From Opitutus sp. GAS368 (GTDB lineage Bacteria > Verrucomicrobiota > Verrucomicrobiia > Opitutales > Opitutaceae), in assembly GCA_945862035.1 (NCBI GenBank), contig CAMAXB010000184.1:1-6199 (forward strand): a stretch of 6,199 nucleotides of DNA, in the 5' to 3' direction. The notes below the pieces were generated by a model that searched no databases, was not told where the DNA came from, and worked only from the letters and a program-made list of their open reading frames with translations. This document shows positions 1 to 6,085 of the stretch, piece after piece. Position numbers and translations under genes: made by a program. The stretch's first letter is position 1. Every line of letters starts with the position of its first letter.

Positions 1-266
1 TGAACCACCGCCAGCGTGAGTCCCTCGCCTGAAATCGAATGAGGCAGATGGGAGGGCAGCACCACCCACGCCGGCGCCGTCACCTCGCGCCGGTGCTTCC
101 CGCTTGCGAAGACGCCCTGGCCCGCCTCAACCCAAATGATATCGTGGCACGGCAGGGTCCTCGTTGAGAGCCCCCACCCTTCGGGCATGGTTTGTCGCCC
201 GGCGAGCACCACACGGCACACGATCCGGTCCAGCAGGAGCGCCAACGATTCCGCAGTCTGCTTCAC
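1..266 (-). CDS. AraC-type transcriptional regulator, N-terminal cupin sensor domain (partial, runs off the left edge)
   Basis: The reading frame opens after an in-frame TGA near 309-311, and its first good start is a GTG at 264-266. It stays open for 88 residues to the window edge, so the C-terminal part lies outside. The visible part resembles the N-terminal arm/cupin domain of AraC-family regulators: a leading helix (ESLALLLDRI, residues 6-15), then beta strands with HDIIWVEAGQGVF (41-53) and a cupin-like LPSHLPHSIS turn (70-79), typical of the effector-binding fold. In that family two helix-turn-helix motifs would follow; they are not seen here, so the family call rests only on the sensor domain and the protein could be another cupin protein. 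No Shine-Dalgarno is visible before the GTG. It begins 55 bases after the stop of the ferritin-like gene on the same strand, so they may share a transcript. Confidence 0.6.
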   Translation of the reverse strand, partial: MKQTAESLALLLDRIVCRVVLAGRQTMPEGWGLSTRTLPCHDIIWVEAGQGVFASGKHRREVTAPAWVVLPSHLPHSISGEGLTLAVV

Positions 267-321
267 AGGCGGGAAACAGTTGCCGCGGCGCGGACGATTG
301 CAAGCGACTCAAAGCATCACC

Positions 322-1569
322 TCAGGTCACAGGTGCAGCGTCCGCCTCGACCGATTGCGCGCGCGGGCGATAGGTCATCGTCAACACGGTCGCCCGCCAG
401 TTTTCGGCATCCGCCTTCACCTGGTCCGGACTGCGGGGATCATCCATCGCCTTGATCAAGGTCGGAAGCCATTTCTGCCCGTAGCGTACATGCTGCGTCT
501 CGTCCGCAATGTCGTAGCTCCACGTCATCGCGCCGACCGCATCGTTGTTCTCCAAGGCAGCTTTCAGCCCCTTATGCTTTCCGGGAAAGGCATCCGCCTC
601 CTGGGTCGTGAGGGCGGCATAGCGATCATGCGGGGCAATCGTCTGGCGCAACCGATAGGCGGTGGTTGATAGGGCCACCTCGTTCACGGGAATGCCCAAC
701 GACGTGAGCTTGATCTGACCAAACATTGCATGCCGGGACTCATCCCACATGTGGCGGGCCGCGTCGAAATAGAAGTCCCAAGGCATGTCCGGCGCTTCGA
801 AGAGGATCGACGCGCAAGAATCGGAGGCCTGAACTTCCTGGAGAAAATTCATGGCGAAATAGCGTTCGCGGACCGAGTAAGGACTATCATCGCCAGGCAA
901 CGGGGGAATGCTGGCCCGCGCTGCAAACCCGCGGGGCGTGGCTCCATCCAGCAAGGGGAGCCGTCCGACCCGGCGCGCACGTCTTACCGGTTCGGCCCGG
1001 CGCCGCTCCTGGTTCGACAACGCTTCGCCCAATCCAGCCAACGCCGCGGTGACTTTCGCCAGATAACCCTGATTGACAGCGCCTAACGCCGCCCGACCCT
1101 TCGCCGCCCAGGCAATCTGTTTCTTCAGCAGCTCTATGTTCGCTTCGAGCAGAGGTGTGCTCGGCAAGTCATAGACGCCAAGGGAGGACTGCAGGACCTC
1201 TTTTATCCATGCCGCGAGGTGACCTTTGGTGACGGCAAATATTGCCTCGAGTGCATCCGCTGAAGTGGGTGCTTCGCAGAGCAGTTCGAGCATCTCGCGC
1301 GCGGGCACCGCCTGGCTGAGGTGGAGATCGCCCGGGGCCACGCCCAATTCCTTGTGGCGCACCCGCAGGTCCTGCACCATGCGGAAGTCGGAAAAGACCT
1401 GCAGGGGCAGTTCGTTTCGCACCTCCCAGTCCTCCATGCCTGGGACAAACGCAGCCGCGATCCGGGCAAGTTCGGTTTGGAAATCAGCAAGGTTCTTCAA
1501 GATCACCCCGCGTTCGCGGGGCATCGGCATCTGAGGAGACAAGGCAGCCTGAGTTTGAGTGGAGCTCAT
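322..1569 (-). CDS. Ferritin-like diiron-domain protein with a long helical N-terminal half
   Basis: A 415-residue protein. The C-terminal half (about 230-400) carries all six ligands expected of a ferritin-like diiron four-helix bundle: E245 in FLQEVQASD, ExxH in DESRH (E277, H280), E324 in TTQEAD, and a second ExxH in DETQH (E357, H360). The spacings of about 32 residues within each helix pair fit the fold. The N-terminal half (about 20-190) is mostly helical, with no recognised domain, and an Arg-rich linker (189-203) joins the two. I see no signal peptide, so it is probably cytoplasmic. The family includes oxidases, oxygenases and iron-storage proteins; the HMWDESRHAMFG stretch recalls uncharacterised DUF455-like ferritin-like proteins, so the substrate is unknown. 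A GTG at 1623 would add 18 residues, but the ATG at 1569 is preferred because the best promoter lies over the GTG. No Shine-Dalgarno precedes either. Confidence 0.85.
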   Translation of the reverse strand: MSSTQTQAALSPQMPMPRERGVILKNLADFQTELARIAAAFVPGMEDWEVRNELPLQVFSDFRMVQDLRVRHKELGVAPGDLHLSQAVPAREMLELLCEAPTSADALEAIFAVTKGHLAAWIKEVLQSSLGVYDLPSTPLLEANIELLKKQIAWAAKGRAALGAVNQGYLAKVTAALAGLGEALSNQERRRAEPVRRARRVGRLPLLDGATPRGFAARASIPPLPGDDSPYSVRERYFAMNFLQEVQASDSCASILFEAPDMPWDFYFDAARHMWDESRHAMFGQIKLTSLGIPVNEVALSTTAYRLRQTIAPHDRYAALTTQEADAFPGKHKGLKAALENNDAVGAMTWSYDIADETQHVRYGQKWLPTLIKAMDDPRSPDQVKADAENWRATVLTMTYRPRAQSVEADAAPVT

Positions 1570-1627
1570 GACAAAAAAATACGATGGGTGTGGGAAGGCT
1601 TGGGGAAAGAAGCCGCAGGGCACCCTC

Positions 1628-1655
1628 TTTTATAGCAGACGCATCGCCCGATGAA
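1628..1655 (-). promoter_or_regulatory. Candidate promoter of the ferritin-like gene (extended -10)
   Basis: Reading the minus strand, TGCTATAAA at 1636-1628 matches the extended -10 pattern TGnTATAAT at all but the last base. Sixteen bases upstream is a weak -35, TTCATC (1655-1650), as often seen with extended -10 promoters. Transcription would start near 1621, leaving a leader of about 50 bases before the ATG at 1569. This placement argues against the GTG start at 1623. It is sequence resemblance only, using a sigma-70 consensus that may not fit this phylum exactly. Confidence 0.4.
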
Positions 1656-1673
1656 GTAGGAATAATCGCGGAT

Positions 1674-1905
1674 TCATTGGGAAAAATCGAAGGCGTCGGG
1701 GGCGTTGATCATGAAGTCGACAACACGTTGGGTCGGAAGGGGTCGGGCTGGGCTCCGTTTCAGCAGCGCGCCGCGCTGCCCCGGCAAAGTCGCGGGTGAG
1801 GAAGATCAGATGATTCGCAAGGAAGATCGCCCCGCCTCGCCCTGCCTCGACGTAGAGCGCCGCGCATTCCAACGGGTCGTTTACCCCGGTACTCATGCGC
1901 TCCAC
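1674..1905 (-). pseudogene. Small gene of unknown function, apparently frameshifted
   Basis: From GTG at 1905 (or ATG at 1896) the frame encodes a protein-like stretch, including CAALYVEAG and GGAIFLANHLIFLTRDFAG. After that, the same frame becomes Arg/Pro/Cys-rich and runs on to 1630. The frame one base further along instead gives ALLKRSPARPLPTQ then RVVDFMINAPDAFDFSQ and stops at TGA 1674-1676, which looks more like a real C-terminus. Removing one base near the GGGG at 1780-1783, or in the adjoining GCGCGGCGCGC, would join the two into a protein of about 73 residues from the ATG. I do not recognise the family. Possible explanations are a decayed gene, a sequencing or assembly error, or programmed frameshifting; a chance ORF is also possible. 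There is an in-frame stop upstream (in the repeat patch), so it is not obviously the tail of a longer gene. Confidence 0.35.
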
Positions 1906-1912
1906 GTTGGGT

Positions 1913-1946
1913 GGCGATCCGAGGGGGTCGGCGATCCGAGGGGGTC
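1913..1946. repeat. Perfect tandem duplication, 17-base unit
   Basis: The unit GGCGATCCGAGGGGGTC occurs twice with no gap, at 1913-1929 and 1930-1946. It lies just upstream of the start of the small frameshifted gene and opens the repeat-rich patch that runs to 2069. The duplication is exact, which suggests a recent event or active turnover. Confidence 0.9.
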
Positions 1947-1970
1947 TGGCCGCACATTGTTACATTTTTC

Positions 1971-2002
1971 GGCGCCGCCTGAAGGGGGCGCCGCCTGAAG
2001 GG
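1971..2002. repeat. Perfect tandem duplication, 16-base unit
   Basis: The unit GGCGCCGCCTGAAGGG occurs twice head to tail, at 1971-1986 and 1987-2002. It separates two diverged copies of a GGGGTC...TGTTACATTT motif (1941-1967 and 2000-2026). Confidence 0.9.
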
Positions 2003-2069
2003 GTCATGCCGTTACATGTTACATTTCCGGACCCTCAGCGCCGGGTGTAACGTGTAACGGCATGACCCC
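2000..2069. repeat. Long near-perfect inverted repeat, REP/BIME-like
   Basis: The left arm at 2000-2022 (starting GGGGTCATGCCGTTACA) and right arm at 2047-2069 are reverse complements over 23 bases with a single mismatch (T2017 against G2052, a possible G-U pair in RNA). The spacer is 24 bases. A diverged direct copy of the left arm lies 59 bases upstream at 1941-1967, sharing GGGGTC, GCCG and TGTTACATTT at the same spacing. The structure sits between the sulfatase stop (2100) and the start of the small gene (1905). A hairpin this strong could end or protect the sulfatase transcript, but no U-run follows it, so a classical terminator is unlikely. The arrangement of short, palindromic, multi-copy extragenic units resembles REP elements moved by RAYT (Y1) transposases; that link is inference. 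Confidence 0.75.
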
Positions 2070-2099
2070 GTTTCCGAGATCGTGCCCCGTTTTAGAGGT

Positions 2100-3779
2100 C
2101 TACCGCTGATGCCGCGAATTGCCGCCGCGCCGGAGTTCTTCCGGGGTCTGGCTCCCACCAGCGGCACCGGCTTCGTTGGTGGGACCAGAAAGCGGTGGCG
2201 TCTCGAAGTAGCGGCCGCCATCGATCACCCGGGGATCGCCGGTGCGGAGGAGTTCCGCCCGCAGACGCCGCTCCAATTGCGTCTGGATGGCCGCGTAGGC
2301 GGGGCGGCCGGCAACGTTCGTCACTTGGTGCGGGTCTTGGGCGAGATCGTAGAGCTCCAGGCCGGGCCGTTTGCCGTAAGCGCGTTCGAAATATGGCTTC
2401 CACTGCGGATCGTTGCGGTGAATGACCATCCAGGCCTTGGTCGGACCGGCGTCCTCGTCGGGCAGCGTGATCCGGGTCTGCGTGGTCAACTCCTCCACCG
2501 TGGGCGGATTGTCACCGTCTAGGCGATACGGCTCCCCAATCGGCCAGCGGTCGGGCTCGAAATTGATGATCAGCAGGTGATCCTGAGTTCGAATCGCTCG
2601 TTGCGGATAGGGCAGGAAACCGTCGCGGGCGTTTTCCACGTGACGCTCGCGTCCGATGAAAACGGCGTCACGCCGGGGGTCGACGCGACCTGATTTTTTC
2701 TCGGCGAACACCGGGCGCAGGCTCCTGCCCGTCATCACGTCCGGGACGGTCACCCCCGCCGCTTCGAGGAACGTGGGCGCAAGATCGGTCAGGCTCGTCA
2801 TGTCGTCAATGACGGTCCCGGCCGCGACACCCGGACCGCGCACCAGCAATGGCACGGCGGAGCCGAAATCGTAAAGGTTGCATTTTCCGAGGGGAAACCC
2901 CGGGGCGCCGTGATCCCCGCTGAGGACGACCAGCGTATTGTCCAACTCGCCCAGTTCCTCCAAGCGCCGGAGCAACAGGCCAACCGCGGCGTCCAACGCG
3001 AGGACCTCACCGAAGTAGTCGGCAAGATCTTCGCGCACCTCGGGCACATCGGGAAGGAAGGGCGGCATCTTGCCGATCAGGTCCTCCGGGTTGAGGCCCC
3101 ACAGCGCCGCTCCCGAACCGCGGATCCAGGTGCGGTGCACATTGGTCGGTCCGAACCAGTAGCTGAAGGGCTTTCCCGCCGGGCGACGCTGCAGGAAGGC
3201 CTCGAAGTTCCCGGTGACCTCGGCGTAGAGCTCTTGTTTGGCCGACTCGAGCGCGACGCCCTCGCGGACCAGCCGCGTGACGTTCTGCGAAAAGGTGTTG
3301 AAGCGGCGCCCGGACGCCTCGAATTGGTATTGGCCACCTCCATACGGCGCATCGTCGGGCTGGCCGGGGCTCCAGACCTTGTAGGTCTCGCCGAGGTGAT
3401 AGCCGGCGTCACGCAGCAGAAGCGGATAAGACGGGATCGCCGGATCCCAGACGGCGCCACGCAGGATGGCGCCGCGGCCCGTGCGCCAGAAGTGCTGGCC
3501 GGACAGCAAGGCGCTGCGGCTTGGGGTGCAGGACGGAGCCGAGACAAACGCGCGGCGGAACAGCGCGCCCTCGCGCGCCACCCGGTCGATATTCGGCGTC
3601 CGTCCGCGAAGCAGATCATTGACGGTGCCCGGGCCATCCAACTCGGCATAGCTCCCCGCGTACCGGCCCCAGTCATCGGCAAAGATGAAGACGATGTTGG
3701 GGCGGTTTTCACCCGGCTGCGCGCCGAGGGAGGAGAAAGGAAGCAAGGCCAGGAAAAAGGCAGGGAGGGAGAAGCGCAT
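2100..3779 (-). CDS. Exported type I (formylglycine) sulfatase, N-sulfoglucosamine sulfohydrolase-like
   Basis: Taking ATG 3779 gives 559 residues with a clean signal peptide (about 1-20, MRFSLPAFFLALLPFSSLGA), so it acts in the periplasm or outside. The sulfatase fold is complete: metal-binding D35-D36 in NIVFIFADDWG, the signature C84-T-P-S-R88 followed by SALLSG, in which Cys84 would be converted to formylglycine by a maturation enzyme encoded elsewhere, H215 in TNVHRTW, D289-H290 in SGDHG, and K299. The ending ELYDLAQDP (475-483) is also typical. NFEPDRWPIG (406-415) and the overall spacing recall heparan N-sulfatase (SGSH), so a sulfated glycan is the likely substrate; the exact specificity is inferred. 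ATG 3815 is an alternative start that overlaps the upstream stop (TGATG) and adds 12 residues. It follows the SOUL gene closely, suggesting one operon. The last 40 or so residues are Gly/Arg-rich and probably disordered. Confidence 0.93.
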   Translation of the reverse strand: MRFSLPAFFLALLPFSSLGAQPGENRPNIVFIFADDWGRYAGSYAELDGPGTVNDLLRGRTPNIDRVAREGALFRRAFVSAPSCTPSRSALLSGQHFWRTGRGAILRGAVWDPAIPSYPLLLRDAGYHLGETYKVWSPGQPDDAPYGGGQYQFEASGRRFNTFSQNVTRLVREGVALESAKQELYAEVTGNFEAFLQRRPAGKPFSYWFGPTNVHRTWIRGSGAALWGLNPEDLIGKMPPFLPDVPEVREDLADYFGEVLALDAAVGLLLRRLEELGELDNTLVVLSGDHGAPGFPLGKCNLYDFGSAVPLLVRGPGVAAGTVIDDMTSLTDLAPTFLEAAGVTVPDVMTGRSLRPVFAEKKSGRVDPRRDAVFIGRERHVENARDGFLPYPQRAIRTQDHLLIINFEPDRWPIGEPYRLDGDNPPTVEELTTQTRITLPDEDAGPTKAWMVIHRNDPQWKPYFERAYGKRPGLELYDLAQDPHQVTNVAGRPAYAAIQTQLERRLRAELLRTGDPRVIDGGRYFETPPLSGPTNEAGAAGGSQTPEELRRGGNSRHQR

Positions 3780-3814
3780 GGGGCAAATGGTCGAGAGGCT
3801 GCTGACGGATGGCA

Positions 3815-4360
3815 TCACGGATTTTTTGGGCGCACGGGGACGTGGACCTCGAAACGTTTGAGGAAGAAAGGCACGTAGGGCGCGTTCCAATAGACGCCGT
3901 AGGGTTCGCCGGCGGCCTCGACGGCGGACTGGGCGGCGAGCCAAGCGAGCAGGGCGGCGCGGGCTTTTTCAAAATTGGCGCGCGAGTAGCCACCGCGCGC
4001 GCCGTGGCTGGCGACACGCCGCTCGGGGATGTCGATGACCTCGACCCCCGCTTCGTTGCCGGCGACCTTGGTGCGCTCACGGTCGGCTACCCAAAAATAC
4101 ATTGCCGCATCGTCGATGCGCGCCTCGACCGGAGTCGTCATGGCGATGTTGTGCTTTGAAATATAGCGGAAGAGCGGACCGAAGAGATTGTCGGCGCCAT
4201 CGAAGTAGTTGCCCCGGCCGGCGGATTTTAGGAGTACGCCAGCGGGCAAACTTTTCAGCTCGGTGATCCCGGGAGCGGTCGGGGGGAAAGCTTCTTGGGC
4301 GGACATGGGTGGAGTGAGCGCGAGCAGCGCCAGCGAAGCGAAGAATTTGAAACGGAGCAT
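3815..4360 (-). CDS. SOUL-family heme-binding protein, exported
   Basis: A 181-residue protein beginning with a signal peptide (about 1-21, cleaved near MSA/QE), so probably periplasmic. Hallmarks of the SOUL/HBP family are present: NYFDGADNLFGPLFRYI (51-67), the IAMTTPVEA motif (72-80), and the C-terminal WNAPYVPFFLKRFEVHV (158-174), matching the family's pattern of an aromatic/Pro-rich stretch leading into a final strand. The family binds heme or tetrapyrroles in eukaryotes; the role of bacterial exported members is poorly known. Its length is normal for the family. Its TGA (3815-3817) shares one base with a possible sulfatase ATG (3813-3815), or leaves 35 bases to the preferred sulfatase start, so the two are probably co-transcribed. 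I see no Shine-Dalgarno before the ATG; the bases ahead read CTTCTTCGCTT. Confidence 0.88.
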   Translation of the reverse strand: MLRFKFFASLALLALTPPMSAQEAFPPTAPGITELKSLPAGVLLKSAGRGNYFDGADNLFGPLFRYISKHNIAMTTPVEARIDDAAMYFWVADRERTKVAGNEAGVEVIDIPERRVASHGARGGYSRANFEKARAALLAWLAAQSAVEAAGEPYGVYWNAPYVPFFLKRFEVHVPVRPKNP

Positions 4361-4416
4361 AAGCGAAGAAGACGCGAGAGACGCGCGAACGCAAACCGGC
4401 AGGCGCGGACATGACT

Positions 4417-4433
4417 GGGGGCGCGACGCCCCC
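4417..4433. other. GC-rich perfect hairpin in the SOUL 5' leader
   Basis: GGGGGCG (4417-4423) and CGCCCCC (4427-4433) pair over 7 bases around a CGA triloop. It lies 57 bases upstream of the SOUL start. No T-run follows on either strand, so an intrinsic terminator is unlikely; it might be a leader stem-loop or chance in GC-rich DNA. Confidence 0.5.
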
Positions 4434-4438
4434 GTGGA

Positions 4439-4453
4439 GTTTAACTCGTAAAC
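4439..4453. promoter_or_regulatory. AT-rich inverted repeat upstream of the SOUL gene, possible operator
   Basis: GTTTA (4439-4443) and TAAAC (4449-4453) form an inverted repeat with a 5-base spacer, 79 bases upstream of the SOUL start. It is the AT-rich island in an otherwise GC-rich spacer, where a promoter would be expected. The arms are short, so chance cannot be excluded. Confidence 0.25.
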
Positions 4454-4649
4454 GGCGACGACGGGGTCGCGGCTCCAGCCGGCACGGTGTTTCGGACGAT
4501 CAAAAGCACGGGGAAATTTACGGGCCCGACGGCCTCGTGCTCTCGTCCGCTCGCTCTGGGACCGGCAGCCGCGGCGCGTGGTTCGGATTTTCCATCGGCG
4601 GGCGCGGCCGTTGCAGTGAGCAGGTCATGCGTCTCATCCGGAGGAGAGG

Positions 4650-5270
4650 CTAAAGTATGTCCGCGTTCTGTTTGCGAATGGTAGCTAGGGCCTGCGCCAC
4701 CGCCGCGCGCACCCTCGGGGTCGGGATGCGCCGCAGCCATTTCTGGACCTCGCTCCAACGCAGGCCTTTCAGATCGGTCTCAGGCAAACTCCCACTGACC
4801 CGGCTCCGGTTCATGGCCGCAAGATAAGCCAGGTCGAAAACAGCCTTTTCCGGCGAAGCGACAAACCCGTCCACACGGGAATCATACGCATACCCACCGA
4901 AAAGCTCGGGCTTGATCCGATGGAGCACCACGCGTCCCGCGGCCATTTTAACCTCTCCCGGCCGGCCGAGCGTCACCGCAAACTGGCTCTGGGGCAGTTG
5001 CTGGATGCGCTCATGCAAACGCAACGCCGACGCACCTGAAAGATACGCCACATAGGGATCAGCCGCCGCCGTGACCAGCGCGCCTGACTTGGCGGGAGCA
5101 CTGCCGATCAGCCACGAGCCTCGTTTCAACGGCGTACTCAATCCATCCGCCGCCAGTCGCCGCAGAGCCATCGAGGCTGCCGGAATACTGACACCGGCGA
5201 GCTGCGCTGCGGTGCGCGTCGTGACCCGCTTTTGGCCGGCCAGTTTCTGATAGAACCCCAGCGTGGTCAT
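4650..5270 (-). CDS. AbiEi-like antitoxin / transcriptional repressor of a type IV toxin-antitoxin system
   Basis: A 206-residue protein with the two-part layout of AbiEi antitoxins. There is an N-terminal winged helix-turn-helix (about 4-55: TTRTAAQLAGVS, then AASMALRRLAADGL and a wing ending GSWLI), followed by a C-terminal domain with YLSGASALRLHE (76-87), QSQFAVTLGRPG (94-105) and the family marker ASPEKAVFDLAYL (138-150). In known AbiE systems this protein neutralises the AbiEii nucleotidyltransferase without a stable complex, and its DNA-binding domain represses the operon. The ATG at 5270 is chosen because it overlaps the toxin stop by four bases (ATGA, 5267-5270), implying translational coupling; no Shine-Dalgarno precedes it. 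An upstream in-frame ATG at 5333 would add 21 residues inside the toxin gene. The order is unusual, with the antitoxin as the second gene. Confidence 0.85.
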   Translation of the reverse strand: MTTLGFYQKLAGQKRVTTRTAAQLAGVSIPAASMALRRLAADGLSTPLKRGSWLIGSAPAKSGALVTAAADPYVAYLSGASALRLHERIQQLPQSQFAVTLGRPGEVKMAAGRVVLHRIKPELFGGYAYDSRVDGFVASPEKAVFDLAYLAAMNRSRVSGSLPETDLKGLRWSEVQKWLRRIPTPRVRAAVAQALATIRKQNADIL

Positions 5271-6025
5271 GACGAGGAGGGCGGCAGCGCCGCTTTGAGA
5301 TCGCGCCACACTTTTTCCGACATCGCTTTCCATCCTTGCGGCGTGCCGTAGTGCGCCGCCAGATCGGCGGGCAGGAACGGCACCACTTGGTCCTGAAACA
5401 TGGCAAAGCGGATCAGGCTGAGTTGCTCGATGGCCTGCTCCACCAACGCCGGAGGCGCCTCGCGCCCGGCGGCCGAGTGTTGTGACAGGTGATGCAGATC
5501 GAAAACATCCCGCGCCTGCACTTGTGTCCGCGTGGCCAGTGCGTTGATCTTTTGCCGGTAGGCCGCGGGAGGGGTGTAGTGGTTGAAGACGAACGGAACC
5601 ACTTGCTGTGCGGCGAGCAGGACCGCTGACGGCGGCTCAGTCAGGTTGCAGTCAAATGCTTCATCTTTCCGCCGGGAAAACTCCAGACGGGTCGGCAGCG
5701 GATTCCCTTCGTGGATGACATGGAATTTCCATCGCTGAGCGGTCGCGGTTTGCTTGGCCGGCTTGATTTCACTGAGCGTAATGCCCACCGACGCGAGTTC
5801 CGTCAGCAGCGGCCGTCCGGCCAGGACCTTGTTGACGTTCTTCTTGAGGATATCGACGCCCACCACGCGCGCGTCGAAATCGATGTCTTCGGAAAGACGC
5901 GGGCTGTTATGGTAGAGACGCAAGTTCACCCCGCCCTTCAAGCAGATCGTGCCAGGACTGATCACCGCCGCGAAATGGCGGAGGAAGACGAGGTGGAATC
6001 GTTCGACTGCCTGCCTTTGATTCAT
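5267..6025 (-). CDS. AbiEii-like nucleotidyltransferase toxin
   Basis: A 252-residue member of the AbiEii/DUF1814 nucleotidyltransferases. The catalytic motif is intact: LKGG (29-32) followed by NLRLYHNSPRLSEDIDFD, giving the G-[GS]...D-x-D core with K30, G31-G32, D47 and D49. LPTRLEFSRR (110-119) is the usual central strand, and the later motif K159...R166...ARDVFDLHHL (171-180) provides the conserved basic residue, R172-D173 and D176. Characterised relatives include AbiEii of lactococcal and streptococcal phage-abortive systems and mycobacterial MenT, which transfers nucleotides to tRNA acceptor ends; the target here is not predictable. It is somewhat shorter than the roughly 300 residues usual for AbiEii. 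ATG 6025 has an in-frame TAA a few codons upstream and no Shine-Dalgarno, so a leaderless or very short-leader mRNA is possible. All visible catalytic residues are present, so it is probably active. Confidence 0.88.
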   Translation of the reverse strand: MNQRQAVERFHLVFLRHFAAVISPGTICLKGGVNLRLYHNSPRLSEDIDFDARVVGVDILKKNVNKVLAGRPLLTELASVGITLSEIKPAKQTATAQRWKFHVIHEGNPLPTRLEFSRRKDEAFDCNLTEPPSAVLLAAQQVVPFVFNHYTPPAAYRQKINALATRTQVQARDVFDLHHLSQHSAAGREAPPALVEQAIEQLSLIRFAMFQDQVVPFLPADLAAHYGTPQGWKAMSEKVWRDLKAALPPSSS

Positions 6026-6030
6026 ATCGA

Positions 6031-6060
6031 ATTATTCACGCTGGCGTTAATAAAACGCAA
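6031..6060 (-). promoter_or_regulatory. Candidate promoter of the AbiE operon
   Basis: On the minus strand TTGCGT (6060-6055, three of six to the -35 consensus) is followed after 18 bases by AATAAT (6036-6031, five of six to the -10 consensus). Transcription would start at or within a few bases of the toxin ATG, fitting a leaderless mRNA and the lack of a Shine-Dalgarno. The palindrome at 6032-6053 would occupy the promoter. The -35 is poor, so confidence is limited. Confidence 0.3.
6032..6053. promoter_or_regulatory. 22-base imperfect palindrome, candidate AbiEi operator
   Basis: The half sites TTATT (6032-6036) and AATAA (6049-6053) flank inner arms ACGC (6038-6041) and GCGT (6044-6047). 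Nine of eleven base pairs are symmetric; only the 6037/6048 pair and the central TG break it. A second, overlapping inverted repeat shares the right part: GCGTT (6044-6048) and AACGC (6054-6058). The site is 6 bases upstream of the toxin start. Known AbiEi proteins repress their own operon by binding inverted repeats in the promoter, so this is the natural candidate here. Confidence 0.55.
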
Positions 6061-6085
6061 TGGTAAAATCCGCACTTCGATCTAA

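Larger units (their letters stand above)
4361..4649. other. Non-coding spacer between the AbiE module and the SOUL-sulfatase pair
   Basis: These 289 bases contain only short overlapping ORFs of shadow-like composition. They should hold the end of the AbiE transcript and the promoter of the SOUL gene. Two structures stand out and are listed separately (4417-4433 and 4439-4453). I see no hairpin plus U-run terminator after the AbiEi stop. Confidence 0.6.

Noticed and set aside
127..312. A 61-codon minus-strand frame at the left end
   Set aside because: It overlaps the AraC-type frame, whose translation shows a cupin domain, whereas this one is Arg/Ala-rich without motifs.
2000..2069. Intrinsic terminator for the sulfatase gene
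   Set aside because: The hairpin is strong but has a 24-base loop and no T-run after it on the minus strand; a repeat element explains it better.
1913..2069. CRISPR array
   Set aside because: The repeats are tandem without spacers or inverted, of differing units, and there are no cas genes.
2910..3878. A 322-codon open frame on the plus strand
   Set aside because: It is antisense to the sulfatase and the end of the SOUL gene, whose catalytic motifs are clear. Long antisense frames are expected in high-GC DNA, and its translation shows no motif.
4441..4758. A 105-codon minus-strand frame across the AbiEi 3' end and the spacer
   Set aside because: It overlaps the conserved AbiEi C-terminus in another frame and has Ala/Gly/Pro-rich, low-information composition.
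5711..6085. A 124-codon plus-strand frame
   Set aside because: It is the mirror of the AbiEii gene, and its end covers the palindrome region; no protein-like features of its own.
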